Shown here piece by piece: positions 8,895 through 18,215 of a stretch of 64,000 nt of DNA. The DNA lies in assembly GCA_947453195.1 (NCBI GenBank), contig CANGFO010000005.1, positions 1 through 64,000 on the forward strand, written 5' to 3'. Position numbers and translations under genes: made by a program. Source of the stretch: Flavobacteriaceae bacterium (GTDB lineage Bacteria > Bacteroidota > Bacteroidia > Flavobacteriales > Flavobacteriaceae). How positions within the stretch are numbered: position 1 is the stretch's first letter; each line of letters begins with the position of its first letter. The notes under the pieces are model-generated. The model had not been told where the DNA came from. It did no database searches and saw nothing but the letters and a program-made list of their open reading frames with translations.

Positions 8895-10304
8895 ATGAAA
8901 AATATAAAAATCAATACAATGAAAAATTCGTTCTTATTAGCTGTTATTTTGCTGATGAATGTGAGTTGCGAAAGAAATTTATCGGATGATGCAACACTTT
9001 CTACATTTTCTAAAAATGCCGATGTATTTATTGATACATTCAGTGCTGGATTAGGATACGGAGCTTTTGGTGGTACAGATTATACCGCCTTTACAGTAGA
9101 TACCGATGTGAAATATCAAGGAACTGCTTCCATGAGATTTGATGTGCCAAGTGTAGGTGATCCTAGCGGAGCATATGCAGGTGGAGCATTTATTGATGGT
9201 TCAGGTCGTAATTTAACTGATTATGATGCGTTAACTTTTTGGGTTAAAGGATCTCAAGCGGCAACTATAAATGAAGTTGGTTTTGGAACCGATTTTGGAT
9301 TGAATAAATATAATGTTAGAATGCAAAATGTTCCCATTGATACCAATTGGAAAAAGATAATTATTCCACTTCCAGATGCTTCAAAATTACTTCAAGAAAA
9401 AGGAATGTTTTGGTATTCAGAAGGTGCTGAAAATAATTTAGGATATACTTTCTGGATTGATAATGTTAAGTATGAAAAGCTAGGAACACTTGCGCATCCA
9501 CAACCAAAAATCATGGATGGAGCTGATTCAGTTCAGCAAACGTATATTGGTGCAAATATTACTATGACAGGACTTACCGATACTTTCAACATGCCAAACG
9601 GTTTCAATCAAACAATTTCAATAGCACCAAGTTATTATACCTATACTTCTTCTAATCCAAGTGTTGCAACAGTTAGTGAATCAGGAGTTGTGTCGGTATT
9701 GTCTGGAGGAACCACAGTAATTACAGCTACTTTAGCAGGAACTAATGCACAAGGATCTTTAACAATTAATTCTCTTGGAGTATTTGTACCTGCACCAACA
9801 CCAACAGTAAACCCTGCAAATGTTTTATCTATTTTTTGTAATGCCTATACCAATGTTCCAGTTGAATATTATAACGGATATTGGGCTCCTTATCAAACAA
9901 CATTAGGGCAAGCAGATATTCATATTAATGGTGATGATTTAATTAAATATTCTCAATTTAACTTTGTTGGAATTCAATTTTCTCAGCCAACTATTAATGC
10001 GAGTCAAATGACTTATGTGCATGTTGATTTAAAAGTACTTAATACTACTGGAGCAAGAAATTCTATTAAATTGAAACTTGTTGATTTTGGTTCGGATGGC
10101 ATCTATGGAGGAGTGGGAGATAGCTCTCATGAATATACATTTAATAGTGCTGCATTACCAACAGGTAACTGGGTAAGCGTAGAACTTCCTCTTTCAGCTT
10201 TCACAGGATTAACCAGTAAAGCACATTTAGCCCAATTTATATTAGGACCAACTACATCTGGAATAACAGATTTACTTGTTGATAATGTTTATTTCCATAA
10301 TTAA
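8895..10304 (+). CDS. Surface glycan-binding lipoprotein (two CBM-like modules plus Ig-like domain)
   Basis: The track start at 8811 overlaps the previous gene. ATG 8895 lies 19 bases after its stop and gives a lipoprotein signal with the acylated cysteine at residue 25 (ILLMNVSC-E); ATG 8919 is a possible alternative. A first jelly-roll-like module (about 35-200, ending TFWIDNVKYEKL) is followed by a BIG2-type Ig domain (about 215-295, SNPSVATVSESGVVSVLSGG) and a second module (about 300-469, ending LLVDNVYFHN). That second module resembles the repeats of the gene at position 1. No catalytic residues are evident. I infer a SusE/F- or SGBP-like role, capturing glucan on the cell surface. It is probably co-transcribed with the genes on either side. 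Confidence 0.7.
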   Translation: MKNIKINTMKNSFLLAVILLMNVSCERNLSDDATLSTFSKNADVFIDTFSAGLGYGAFGGTDYTAFTVDTDVKYQGTASMRFDVPSVGDPSGAYAGGAFIDGSGRNLTDYDALTFWVKGSQAATINEVGFGTDFGLNKYNVRMQNVPIDTNWKKIIIPLPDASKLLQEKGMFWYSEGAENNLGYTFWIDNVKYEKLGTLAHPQPKIMDGADSVQQTYIGANITMTGLTDTFNMPNGFNQTISIAPSYYTYTSSNPSVATVSESGVVSVLSGGTTVITATLAGTNAQGSLTINSLGVFVPAPTPTVNPANVLSIFCNAYTNVPVEYYNGYWAPYQTTLGQADIHINGDDLIKYSQFNFVGIQFSQPTINASQMTYVHVDLKVLNTTGARNSIKLKLVDFGSDGIYGGVGDSSHEYTFNSAALPTGNWVSVELPLSAFTGLTSKAHLAQFILGPTTSGITDLLVDNVYFHN

Positions 10305-10336
10305 TAAGTAGCATTTAACTTTAATAAATTTCAATC

Positions 10337-11143
10337 ATGATATTAAATATAAAAAATACTCTACTTGCAAGTTCTTTAGTACTTGTTTTAGGTTGTTCTA
10401 CAGATGAAAAACAAACTGTGACTACTATGACGCAATTGGTAAAACAAGATGAGTTTAATGTAGACGGTGCTCCAGATAGTTCTATGTGGACGTATGACAT
10501 TGGAACGGGTTCTAATGGATGGGGAAATAGTGAGCTAGAATATTATACCAATAGACCTCAAAACATTAAAGTTGAAGGGGGTGTATTGAAAATAACTGCC
10601 AACAAAGAAACGTATATGAGTTCTGCATATACATCAGGTAGAATTACATCTAAAAATAAATTCGAACAAAAACACGGACGTTTTGAAGCACGTATTAAAA
10701 TGCCTTGGGGAAAAGGGATTTGGCCAGCATTCTGGTTGTTAGGAGCAAACTCAAGCACGGTCTCATGGCCACAATGTGGTGAAATTGACATCATGGAATA
10801 TTTAGGAAACAATCCAACAACTGTGTTTGGTTCACTTCACGGTCCGGGGTATGCAGGAGCGAATTCATTAACTAAAACGTTCAGTTTAACAAACGATCGT
10901 TTCGATACCGATTTCCATATTTTTGGAATTGAATGGGGAGAAGATTATATTAATTACTACGTTGATAATGTACTTTATAATCAAATTACACCAGCCAATG
11001 CTCCAGGGGATTGGGTTTTCAATCAGCCATTTTATATTATTCTGAATCTTGCTGTGGGAGGTAATCTGCCGGGTTCACCTAATAGTGATACTGTTTTCCC
11101 GCAAACTATGCAGGTTGATTACGTAAGAGTATATCAGAAATAG
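10337..11143 (+). CDS. GH16 endo-beta-1,3-glucanase (laminarinase-like) lipoprotein
   Basis: A 268-residue protein with a lipobox (LVLVLGC, Cys20) followed directly by a single GH16 domain. The signature GEIDIMEY gives nucleophile E149, helper D151 and acid/base E154. The methionine insertion in the motif (EIDIME rather than EIDIE) is typical of laminarinase-type GH16 enzymes. WPAFWLLG and the WP..GEID context are also family hallmarks. It would cut beta-1,3- or mixed-linkage glucan at the outer membrane. It follows the glycan-binding lipoprotein by 32 bases and is followed by a strong terminator, which suggests the 3' end of this operon. Preference for laminarin over lichenan is inferred. 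Confidence 0.88.
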   Translation: MILNIKNTLLASSLVLVLGCSTDEKQTVTTMTQLVKQDEFNVDGAPDSSMWTYDIGTGSNGWGNSELEYYTNRPQNIKVEGGVLKITANKETYMSSAYTSGRITSKNKFEQKHGRFEARIKMPWGKGIWPAFWLLGANSSTVSWPQCGEIDIMEYLGNNPTTVFGSLHGPGYAGANSLTKTFSLTNDRFDTDFHIFGIEWGEDYINYYVDNVLYNQITPANAPGDWVFNQPFYIILNLAVGGNLPGSPNSDTVFPQTMQVDYVRVYQK

Positions 11144-11167
11144 ATTCTAAATAATAAAAATTTATTA

Positions 11168-11211
11168 CCAAATAGTAGACTTTTTAACTTAAAAAAGTCT
11201 ACTTGGTTTTT
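11168..11211 (+). terminator. Rho-independent terminator after GH16
   Basis: A 12-bp stem AGTAGACTTTTT / AAAAAGTCTACT with a 6-base loop, extended by CCAA/TTGG pairs and followed by TTTTTAT. Confidence 0.8.
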
Positions 11212-11243
11212 ATATCAATAAAATAATTGCTTTATAAAACATC

Positions 11244-14200
11244 ATGAATCAAAGCTTTAATGCCTTAGAGGAAAACGATTTGAAAAATAGTCCTAAAACT
11301 GTTTCTATGGAAACAGCAGTAATTGATGGAGAAAAATTTTATAAAATCGCTAACAATGATGTAATGCGTCCTTTTTTTATGAGTATTGTTAGCGACTCAA
11401 ATCATTGGATGTTTATCTCTAGTAATGGCGGACTTACGGCAGGTAGAAAAAATTCTGAATTTGCTTTATTCCCCTACTATACGGATGATAAAATCACCGA
11501 ATCGGCAGATATCACAGGAAGTAAAACTATTTTTCAAATTGATCTTGATAGGAAATTAGTAGTTTGGGAACCCTTTTCAGAACGTTATACAGATCAGTAT
11601 GTCATTACCCGAAATATATATAAAAACTTCTATGGTAATAAAATCATTTTTGAAGAAATAAACCACGATTTACAACTAACTTTCAGGTACCACTGGAATT
11701 CAAGTAACAAATATGGTTTTGTAAAAAAATCAGAAATATACAATCACTCCGATAAAGAGTATAAAATTTCTGTATTGGACGGACTTCAAAATATTATGCC
11801 TTATGGAGTAAATACCGATTTGCAAGCCACCACCAGTAATCTTGTGGATGCGTATAAAAGAAGTGAATTGCATGTAAATTCTGGGCTAGGAATTTTTGCT
11901 TTAAGCGCCATCATCGTTGATAAAGCAGAGCCTAGCGAAGCACTAAAAGCAAATAGTGTTTGGTCTTTAGGATTAGAAAATCCAACATATTTAGTTTCTT
12001 CATTACAGCTTTCAAACTTTAGAAAAAAGCAAAAAGTAACTTCTGAAAATGATATCAAAGGTGAAAAAGGAGCTTACTTTATAAATTCAGATTTAGTCTT
12101 AAATTCCAATTCTAAGAAAGAATGGATGTTTGTTGCCAATGTAAATCAAGATCATTCGGATATTGTTCAAACAATTGAAACGATTAAAACGAATAAGAAC
12201 ATTGAAAGTGTAGTAAAAGCAGATGTTGAATTAGGAACCAAAAAATTAATTGAAATTAATGCTTCTTCTGATGGGCTTCAAGCAACTGCAGATCATTTAA
12301 GAGATACCAGACATTTTTCGAATACCCTATTTAATATAATGCGTGGCGGAATATTTGATTTTAATTATCAAATAGAAAAGGCCGATTTTATAGGTTATTT
12401 GAAAAAAGCAAATACAGTTGTTTTTCAAAATTTTGAAAAAGAAATAAATCAGCTTCCGGAATTATTTTCGTTACAAGCTTTAAAAGAATTTGCTGCAAAG
12501 CAAAATAATATTGATCTTCTTAGGTTAGCATCAGAATATTTACCGCTTAAATTCAGCAGAAGACACGGAGATCCAAGTCGTCCTTGGAATAAATTTTCTA
12601 TCAATACACAAAGTGAAATTGACGGTTCTAAAATATTAGATTACCAAGGAAACTGGCGTGATATTTTTCAAAACTGGGAAGCATTAGCGCATTCCTATCC
12701 TGATTTTATGGACAGTATGATTCATAAATTCTTGAATGCCTCAACTTTTGATGGGTATAATCCGTATCGCGTAACCAAAGATGGTTTTGATTGGGAAACC
12801 ATCGAGCCTGATAATCCATGGTCCTACATTGGGTATTGGGGAGATCACCAAATTATCTATCTATTAAAATTCCTTGAATTCATAGATAAACACGAGCCAA
12901 ATAAATTGGATTCGTATTTTGAAAATGAATGTTTTGTATATGCAGCCGTTCCATATACCATAAAACCGTATGAGGCTATTTTGAAAAATCCAAAGGATAC
13001 TGTTGGATATAATCACGAATGGGAAAAACTAATCAATCAAAGAAAACAAGCTATAGGCGCCGATGGTGCTTTGTTAAATAGTAATGATAAAGAAATTTAT
13101 CATGTGAATTTCATTGAGAAGATACTAGCGACTGTCTTGTCTAAAATGTCAAATTTCATTCCGGAAGGTGGTATTTGGATGAATACCCAACGGCCAGAAT
13201 GGAATGATGCCAACAATGCCTTAGTCGGTAATGGAGTTTCCATGGTGACGCTATATTATTTAAGACGATTTTTGAAATTCTTCCAACAAATTTTAGAGAA
13301 TTCAAAATTAGAAAATATCAAAATCTCGAATGAAATGGTTGAGTTTTACCATGAGGTAAGAGAATGTTTAGTCGAAAATAAGCAGTTACTTTCAGGTAAG
13401 ATTGATGATGCTTCCCGTAGAATAATTATAGATCGTTTGGGTAAAGCGGCATCCGATTATCGTTTTCAAATTTATAATAGTGGTTTTTGGGGTAAAAAAA
13501 GAACCCATTCTATGACTGGTTTAAAAACATTTACCCAAGTGTGTTTGGATTTTATTGACCATTCTATTGAAGCAAATAAAAGACCTGATAATTTATTCCA
13601 CGCTTATAATTTAGTGACCATTAATAACGAAAAAGAGATGTCAATTTCTTATTTAAGCGAAATGCTTGAAGGTCAAGTTGCCGTTTTAAGCTCGGGTTAT
13701 TTAAGTTCAAAAGAGGCATTGGTAGTTTTAGATAGTTTAAAGTCTAGTAAATTATTTAGAGAAGATCAATACAGTTATTTACTGTATCCAAACAAAGAAT
13801 TGCCAAAATTCTTAGCTAAGAATACAATTCCAAAAGAGGCCGTTGCACAATCAGAGTTGCTTACTCAATTGGTTTCCAAAAAGAACCTGCAAGTAATTAA
13901 AATGGATTGTGATGGGAATTATCATTTTAATGGAAATTTCAACAATGCCAATGATTTAAAAGCAGCACTAGAGCAATTAAAAAATCAAGAAGAATTTAAA
14001 GCATTAGTTGAAAAAGAAACCAGTACTATAACCGAGATTTTCGAGCAAGTTTTTAATCATAAGGCCTTTACCGGAAGATCGGGAACATTCTACGGATATG
14101 AAGGTTTGGGATCCATTTATTGGCATATGGTTTCTAAACTGCAATTAGCAGTGCAAGAATGTTGTTTTGAAGCTCAAGAAGAAAAGGAATCTCCAGAAAT

Positions 14201-14720
14201 TATTGGTCGTTTATTAGAGCATTATTATGAAGTAAACGCCGGAATTGGTGTGCATAAATCGCCTGCTTTATATGGAGCTTTTCCTACCGATCCGTATTCG
14301 CATACGCCTGCTGGAAAAGGAGCCCAGCAGCCAGGAATGACCGGACAAGTGAAGGAAGATGTATTGAGTCGATTTGGAGAACTTGGAGTTTTTGTGAAAA
14401 AGGGTTGCCTTTATTTCGCCCCATTGTTATTGCGTAAAGAGGAATTTTTAGCGGAAGCCAAAACATTCCATTTCGTAGATGTATTTATGAAGCAAAAAAC
14501 AATTGAATTGCAAGAAGATTCACTTTGTTTTACCTATTGTCAAACTCCAATTGTATATAAAATTGGGAATTCAAATAGTATTGAAGTAGCCTATTCTAAT
14601 GGAACTGAAGCCATTTTTGATTCAAATAAAATAGATGTTCAAACAAGTCAAAAGTTGTTTTTAAGAACAGGTGAAATCATAAAAATAAAAGTAACTATTG
14701 ATAAAATAGTATTACGATAA
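11244..14720 (+). CDS. Large cytoplasmic GH94/GH149-like beta-glucan oligosaccharide phosphorylase
   Basis: The 1158-residue protein has no signal peptide, so it is cytoplasmic. The N-terminal part is beta-sandwich-like (HWMFISSNGGLTAGR, ALFPYYTDDK) and the centre is an alpha/alpha-barrel (GNWRDIFQNWEAL, YIGYWGDHQIIYLLKFLEF, RPEWNDANNALVGNGVSMVTLYYLRRF). D655 in PEWND sits where GH94 phosphorylases carry their general acid (GDWND). The C-terminal GIGVHKSPALYGAFPTDPYSHTP also looks like a phosphorylase clan motif. Length and context fit GH149, the beta-1,3-glucan phosphorylases found in Euglena and bacteria, better than the shorter cellobiose phosphorylases. The product would be glucose-1-phosphate from imported laminari-oligosaccharides. 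The superfamily is clear to me. The family number and linkage are inferred from context. Confidence 0.7.
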   Translation: MNQSFNALEENDLKNSPKTVSMETAVIDGEKFYKIANNDVMRPFFMSIVSDSNHWMFISSNGGLTAGRKNSEFALFPYYTDDKITESADITGSKTIFQIDLDRKLVVWEPFSERYTDQYVITRNIYKNFYGNKIIFEEINHDLQLTFRYHWNSSNKYGFVKKSEIYNHSDKEYKISVLDGLQNIMPYGVNTDLQATTSNLVDAYKRSELHVNSGLGIFALSAIIVDKAEPSEALKANSVWSLGLENPTYLVSSLQLSNFRKKQKVTSENDIKGEKGAYFINSDLVLNSNSKKEWMFVANVNQDHSDIVQTIETIKTNKNIESVVKADVELGTKKLIEINASSDGLQATADHLRDTRHFSNTLFNIMRGGIFDFNYQIEKADFIGYLKKANTVVFQNFEKEINQLPELFSLQALKEFAAKQNNIDLLRLASEYLPLKFSRRHGDPSRPWNKFSINTQSEIDGSKILDYQGNWRDIFQNWEALAHSYPDFMDSMIHKFLNASTFDGYNPYRVTKDGFDWETIEPDNPWSYIGYWGDHQIIYLLKFLEFIDKHEPNKLDSYFENECFVYAAVPYTIKPYEAILKNPKDTVGYNHEWEKLINQRKQAIGADGALLNSNDKEIYHVNFIEKILATVLSKMSNFIPEGGIWMNTQRPEWNDANNALVGNGVSMVTLYYLRRFLKFFQQILENSKLENIKISNEMVEFYHEVRECLVENKQLLSGKIDDASRRIIIDRLGKAASDYRFQIYNSGFWGKKRTHSMTGLKTFTQVCLDFIDHSIEANKRPDNLFHAYNLVTINNEKEMSISYLSEMLEGQVAVLSSGYLSSKEALVVLDSLKSSKLFREDQYSYLLYPNKELPKFLAKNTIPKEAVAQSELLTQLVSKKNLQVIKMDCDGNYHFNGNFNNANDLKAALEQLKNQEEFKALVEKETSTITEIFEQVFNHKAFTGRSGTFYGYEGLGSIYWHMVSKLQLAVQECCFEAQEEKESPEIIGRLLEHYYEVNAGIGVHKSPALYGAFPTDPYSHTPAGKGAQQPGMTGQVKEDVLSRFGELGVFVKKGCLYFAPLLLRKEEFLAEAKTFHFVDVFMKQKTIELQEDSLCFTYCQTPIVYKIGNSNSIEVAYSNGTEAIFDSNKIDVQTSQKLFLRTGEIIKIKVTIDKIVLR

Positions 14721-14769
14721 TAAAAAGTTGAGTGTAAACTCAAAAAAATATAAATTAAAAACAGTAATT

Positions 14770-16242
14770 ATGTCAAATAACAGCTTCAACTCAAACGGAT
14801 CAGTTTCTATGGGTCAAAAGATTGCCTTTGGATTAGGAATGTTAGCTAATCAAATGTTTCCTGCTGCCCTAGGAATATTTATGGTTGTGTTGGTTCAGAA
14901 TTTAGGTTTTCCAGCTTGGATGTGGGGGATTTTGTTCTTTTTGCCACGAATTTTTGATGCCTTTATTGATCCTATTATGGGATTCATTTCTGATAATACT
15001 AGATCTAGATGGGGCAGAAGAAGACATTATGTTTTTATTGGTGCCATCATCATGGGGATTTCATTCGTATCTATGTGGCAATTATATAAAGAAAACGGAG
15101 TTCAATATAATTTTATTTTCTTCCTATTATGGTCGTTTGTTTTTTACTTAGGACTTACAATTTTTAGTGTACCTTATGTAGCAATGGGTTATGAAATGAG
15201 TGATGATTTTCATGAGCGCACAAGTATTATGGCAATCTCACAATGGATTGGTCAATGGGCTTGGGTAATTGCGCCATGGTTTTGGGTTATTATGTATGAT
15301 CCCAATTGGTTTCCAAATGCGCATGCCATAAATCCATTAAAGCCAGATGCAGATACCGCTTTAGCAACAAGAACTTTGGCAATTTGGGTTGGAGTAATTT
15401 GTATGCTTTTAGCAATGGTTCCTGCACTATTTATAAAAAGTAAATCAACTAAGGATGAAACAAGTTTTTCGCCCTTAACATTCAAAGCAATTGGTGGTAG
15501 TTTCAAAGAAATACTAAAAAGTTTCAAAGAAGCATTTAGCAATAAACCCTTTACAAAACTTTGTATATCTACTTTTTTAATTTTTAATGCATTCAATACA
15601 GTTGCGGGTTTTACTTTCTTTATTGTAGTGTATTATCTTTTTAATGGAAACACTGTAGATGCTGGAATTTGGCCTACTCTTTTTGGATGTGTTGGTGCCT
15701 TAGCGACTACTTTTATTGTAATTCCAATTGTTGCCTACATCTCAAAAAAAATGGGTAAAAAAGATGCCTTTTTGCTTTGTCAAGGAATTTCGGTTTTTGG
15801 CTATATTTTGCTTTGGTTTCTGTTTATACCAGGTAAACCCTACATGTTTTTATTTGCGCTACCATTTTTCTCTTTTGGAATTGGAAGTTTATTTACCCTA
15901 ATGATGTCTATGACCGCTGACGTTTGTGATATGGACGAGCTTACATCTGGTAAAAGAAGAGAAGGTATATTCGGTGCTATTTATTGGTGGATGGTTAAAT
16001 TTGGATTTGCAATAGCAGGGCTATTAACCGGAGTAATAATGTCGGCGGTAGGTTTTGATCCAAATGTGTCCGTTCAAGCTGATGGAGCTATTACTGGTTT
16101 ACGATTGTTTTTCTCTGGAATACCAATTTTAGGTACGTTAATTGCAATGTGGATTATGCGTAATTATGATTTAACCGAAGACAAGGCTAAAGAAATTAAA
16201 GAGCAATTAGTACTTGCTAGAGGAGAAAAATCTTCTAAATAA
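14770..16242 (+). CDS. GPH-family (MelB-like) sugar:cation symporter
   Basis: The track start at 14728 is a TTG. ATG 14770 (MSNNSFNSNG) is preferred, leaving about 50 bases after the phosphorylase stop. The protein has about 12 membrane helices and the family signature after helix 2, FIDPIMGFISDNTRSRWGRRRHY. The CDMDELTSGKRREGIFGA segment is also typical of the glycoside-pentoside-hexuronide family. It lies directly behind the phosphorylase on the same strand, so I infer it moves beta-glucan oligosaccharides across the inner membrane for phosphorolysis. Substrate and coupling ion cannot be read from sequence. Confidence 0.85.
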   Translation: MSNNSFNSNGSVSMGQKIAFGLGMLANQMFPAALGIFMVVLVQNLGFPAWMWGILFFLPRIFDAFIDPIMGFISDNTRSRWGRRRHYVFIGAIIMGISFVSMWQLYKENGVQYNFIFFLLWSFVFYLGLTIFSVPYVAMGYEMSDDFHERTSIMAISQWIGQWAWVIAPWFWVIMYDPNWFPNAHAINPLKPDADTALATRTLAIWVGVICMLLAMVPALFIKSKSTKDETSFSPLTFKAIGGSFKEILKSFKEAFSNKPFTKLCISTFLIFNAFNTVAGFTFFIVVYYLFNGNTVDAGIWPTLFGCVGALATTFIVIPIVAYISKKMGKKDAFLLCQGISVFGYILLWFLFIPGKPYMFLFALPFFSFGIGSLFTLMMSMTADVCDMDELTSGKRREGIFGAIYWWMVKFGFAIAGLLTGVIMSAVGFDPNVSVQADGAITGLRLFFSGIPILGTLIAMWIMRNYDLTEDKAKEIKEQLVLARGEKSSK

Positions 16243-16288
16243 ATAGTCTGCTTATTTTAGAATTTGAATTAATAAATAAAAACTAATA

Positions 16289-17992
16289 ATGAAAACTACA
16301 ACGCCATATAAATTGCTTTTATCATTTTTCCTGTTCTGCCAATTTGGATTAGCGCAGGTTGATGTAGTTTACTCCGATTTAGTTTGGTCGGATGAATTTA
16401 ATTCTAGTGGGCCTGTAGATTCAAATAAGTGGTTTCAACAAACCCAATTGCCTTCCGGCGGAAGTTGGTACAATGGGGAAGTTCAGCATTACACCAATCA
16501 ATTATCCAATTCATTTGTAAATGCAGGTTTGTTAAATATTGTGGCCAAAAAAGAACCTTATACAGATCAAGGCATCACGAAACAATATACTTCAGCACGA
16601 TTAAATTCGAAATTTGCCTTTAAATACGGGCGAATAGATGTGAGAGCTAAACTTCCTATCGATGCCGGAACTTGGCCTGCTATTTGGATGTTGGGAAAAA
16701 ACATCAATGAACCAGGAGGGTATTTTGCTTCAAGTTTTGGATCTGTTGATTGGCCTACTTGTGGTGAAATTGACATTATGGAACACGGAATTTTTCAAGG
16801 ACAATCCATAAATTACATTCAAAGCACCTTACATACTCCTTCTTCTTTTGGAGGTTCGGTTAATAATGGCGGGACAATTGCATCCGATCTGGCAAATAAT
16901 TATCATGTATATTCTTTAAATTGGTCGCCTTACCAATTAACATTTCTGTTAGACGGTGTGCCTTATTATACTTATAATCCTTCGGTAAAAAATGCAAGCA
17001 CATGGCCATTTGATTTGGAACAATATATTTTATTGAATGTTGCTTTAGGAGGTACAGCAGGTGATGTATCGAGCAATTATACACAATCTTCAATGATGGT
17101 TGACTATGTAAGAGTGTACCAAAATATAACTGTAGATACCCAACCACCGATGAATTTTACAGCTTCTGTTGGAACAGTTACCAGTACATCTATAGAGTTG
17201 TTACTAAATGCTACCGATAACTCGGGTGCAGTGGGATATAATGTAGCCTACGGTACCAACTCCAATGGTTGCGCAGGAACATCAGGGGTGCAAAAATCGG
17301 TTGTAATTTCTGGATTGAATCCAAATACTAGTTATAGTTTTTCAGTTACGGCAAATGATTTATCTGGAAATGTAGCAGCTAATAATCCAATTTTATTGAA
17401 TGCTACTACTTTGCCTAACTCAACTTTAATCTGTTCAGGAACGTCTAATTTAGCTCAAATAGGAAGTTTTTCTACAGGTTATAATTATGAATTTCAAACA
17501 AATGGTACCGATGTGAAAATTACTTACGGACTTTTAGATACCGATAAAGTTGGTGTTGTGGCCTTTTTGTGGAAACAAACTCCTTTTTCAGAAGTTCAAA
17601 TGACAAATGTCTCAGGAAATACTTTTACACATACCATCACCAATCAAACAATTGGCTCTACGATTAATTATGGGGTGAAATTTGCTTATGCCGGCGGAAT
17701 GTCCGTAACTAATTACTATTCCTATGTGGTTGGAAGTACCTGCTCAATGGGAGTAAGTAGCTTTTCAGAATTAAATCAACTTTCATTTCCAAATCCAGTT
17801 TCGGATAATATTTTCATTAATTCAAATGTTTCGATTGATAAGGTTGAAATTTATAACCTAATAGGTAATCTTGTGTTAAAACAAGAAGTTGACACGAAAC
17901 AAATAGATGTAACAAATTTACAATCTGGAATTTACCTTATTTCATTCTTTTCAGGCGAAGAAAAAATTGTCAGAAAGATAATTATTAAATAA
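16289..17992 (+). CDS. T9SS-exported multidomain GH16 beta-glucanase
   Basis: A signal peptide (to about residue 22, FGLAQ) precedes a GH16 catalytic domain (about 30-280). Its motif GEIDIMEH gives nucleophile E160, D162 and acid/base E165. A fibronectin type III-like domain follows (about 285-370, NPNTSYSFSVTANDLSGN). Next is a beta-rich domain of about 105 residues (about 375-480, starting CSGTSNLAQIG) that I cannot name, perhaps carbohydrate-binding. A T9SS sorting domain closes the protein (FPNPVSDNIFINSN... IIIK). It would act on polymeric beta-1,3-glucan outside the cell, complementing the lipid-anchored GH16 at 10337. It lies 46 bases after the transporter and probably shares its transcript. 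Confidence 0.88.
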   Translation: MKTTTPYKLLLSFFLFCQFGLAQVDVVYSDLVWSDEFNSSGPVDSNKWFQQTQLPSGGSWYNGEVQHYTNQLSNSFVNAGLLNIVAKKEPYTDQGITKQYTSARLNSKFAFKYGRIDVRAKLPIDAGTWPAIWMLGKNINEPGGYFASSFGSVDWPTCGEIDIMEHGIFQGQSINYIQSTLHTPSSFGGSVNNGGTIASDLANNYHVYSLNWSPYQLTFLLDGVPYYTYNPSVKNASTWPFDLEQYILLNVALGGTAGDVSSNYTQSSMMVDYVRVYQNITVDTQPPMNFTASVGTVTSTSIELLLNATDNSGAVGYNVAYGTNSNGCAGTSGVQKSVVISGLNPNTSYSFSVTANDLSGNVAANNPILLNATTLPNSTLICSGTSNLAQIGSFSTGYNYEFQTNGTDVKITYGLLDTDKVGVVAFLWKQTPFSEVQMTNVSGNTFTHTITNQTIGSTINYGVKFAYAGGMSVTNYYSYVVGSTCSMGVSSFSELNQLSFPNPVSDNIFINSNVSIDKVEIYNLIGNLVLKQEVDTKQIDVTNLQSGIYLISFFSGEEKIVRKIIIK

Positions 17993-18087
17993 TTTTAAAT
18001 AAAAACCCCTATTTAGTTTTAATTATCTAATAAAAATTTAAATTTTAAGTTATTTTAATAATAATAATGTTAAAATTTAATAGTATG

Positions 18088-18120
18088 TTTGGATGTTAAG
18101 AAATAATTATGTTATATTTG
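18088..18120 (+). promoter_or_regulatory. Promoter of the ECF sigma factor gene
   Basis: TTTG (18088-18091), a 21-base spacer and TATATTTG (18113-18120) match the Bacteroidota -33/-7 pattern. The predicted transcript start is near 18126, leaving an untranslated leader of about 90 bases. Confidence 0.6.
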
Positions 18121-18215
18121 TCCATAACTAATTAACTACAAAAAGTCGCCTATCGTATAAAATTACTTTTAGAAATAAATATTTAGATTATTATTAACTA
18201 CTAAAAGGTAATTTT

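Noticed and set aside
14728-14769. TTG-start extension of the GPH transporter
   Set aside because: It adds a lysine-rich leader not expected in this family; ATG 14770 is in frame and close.
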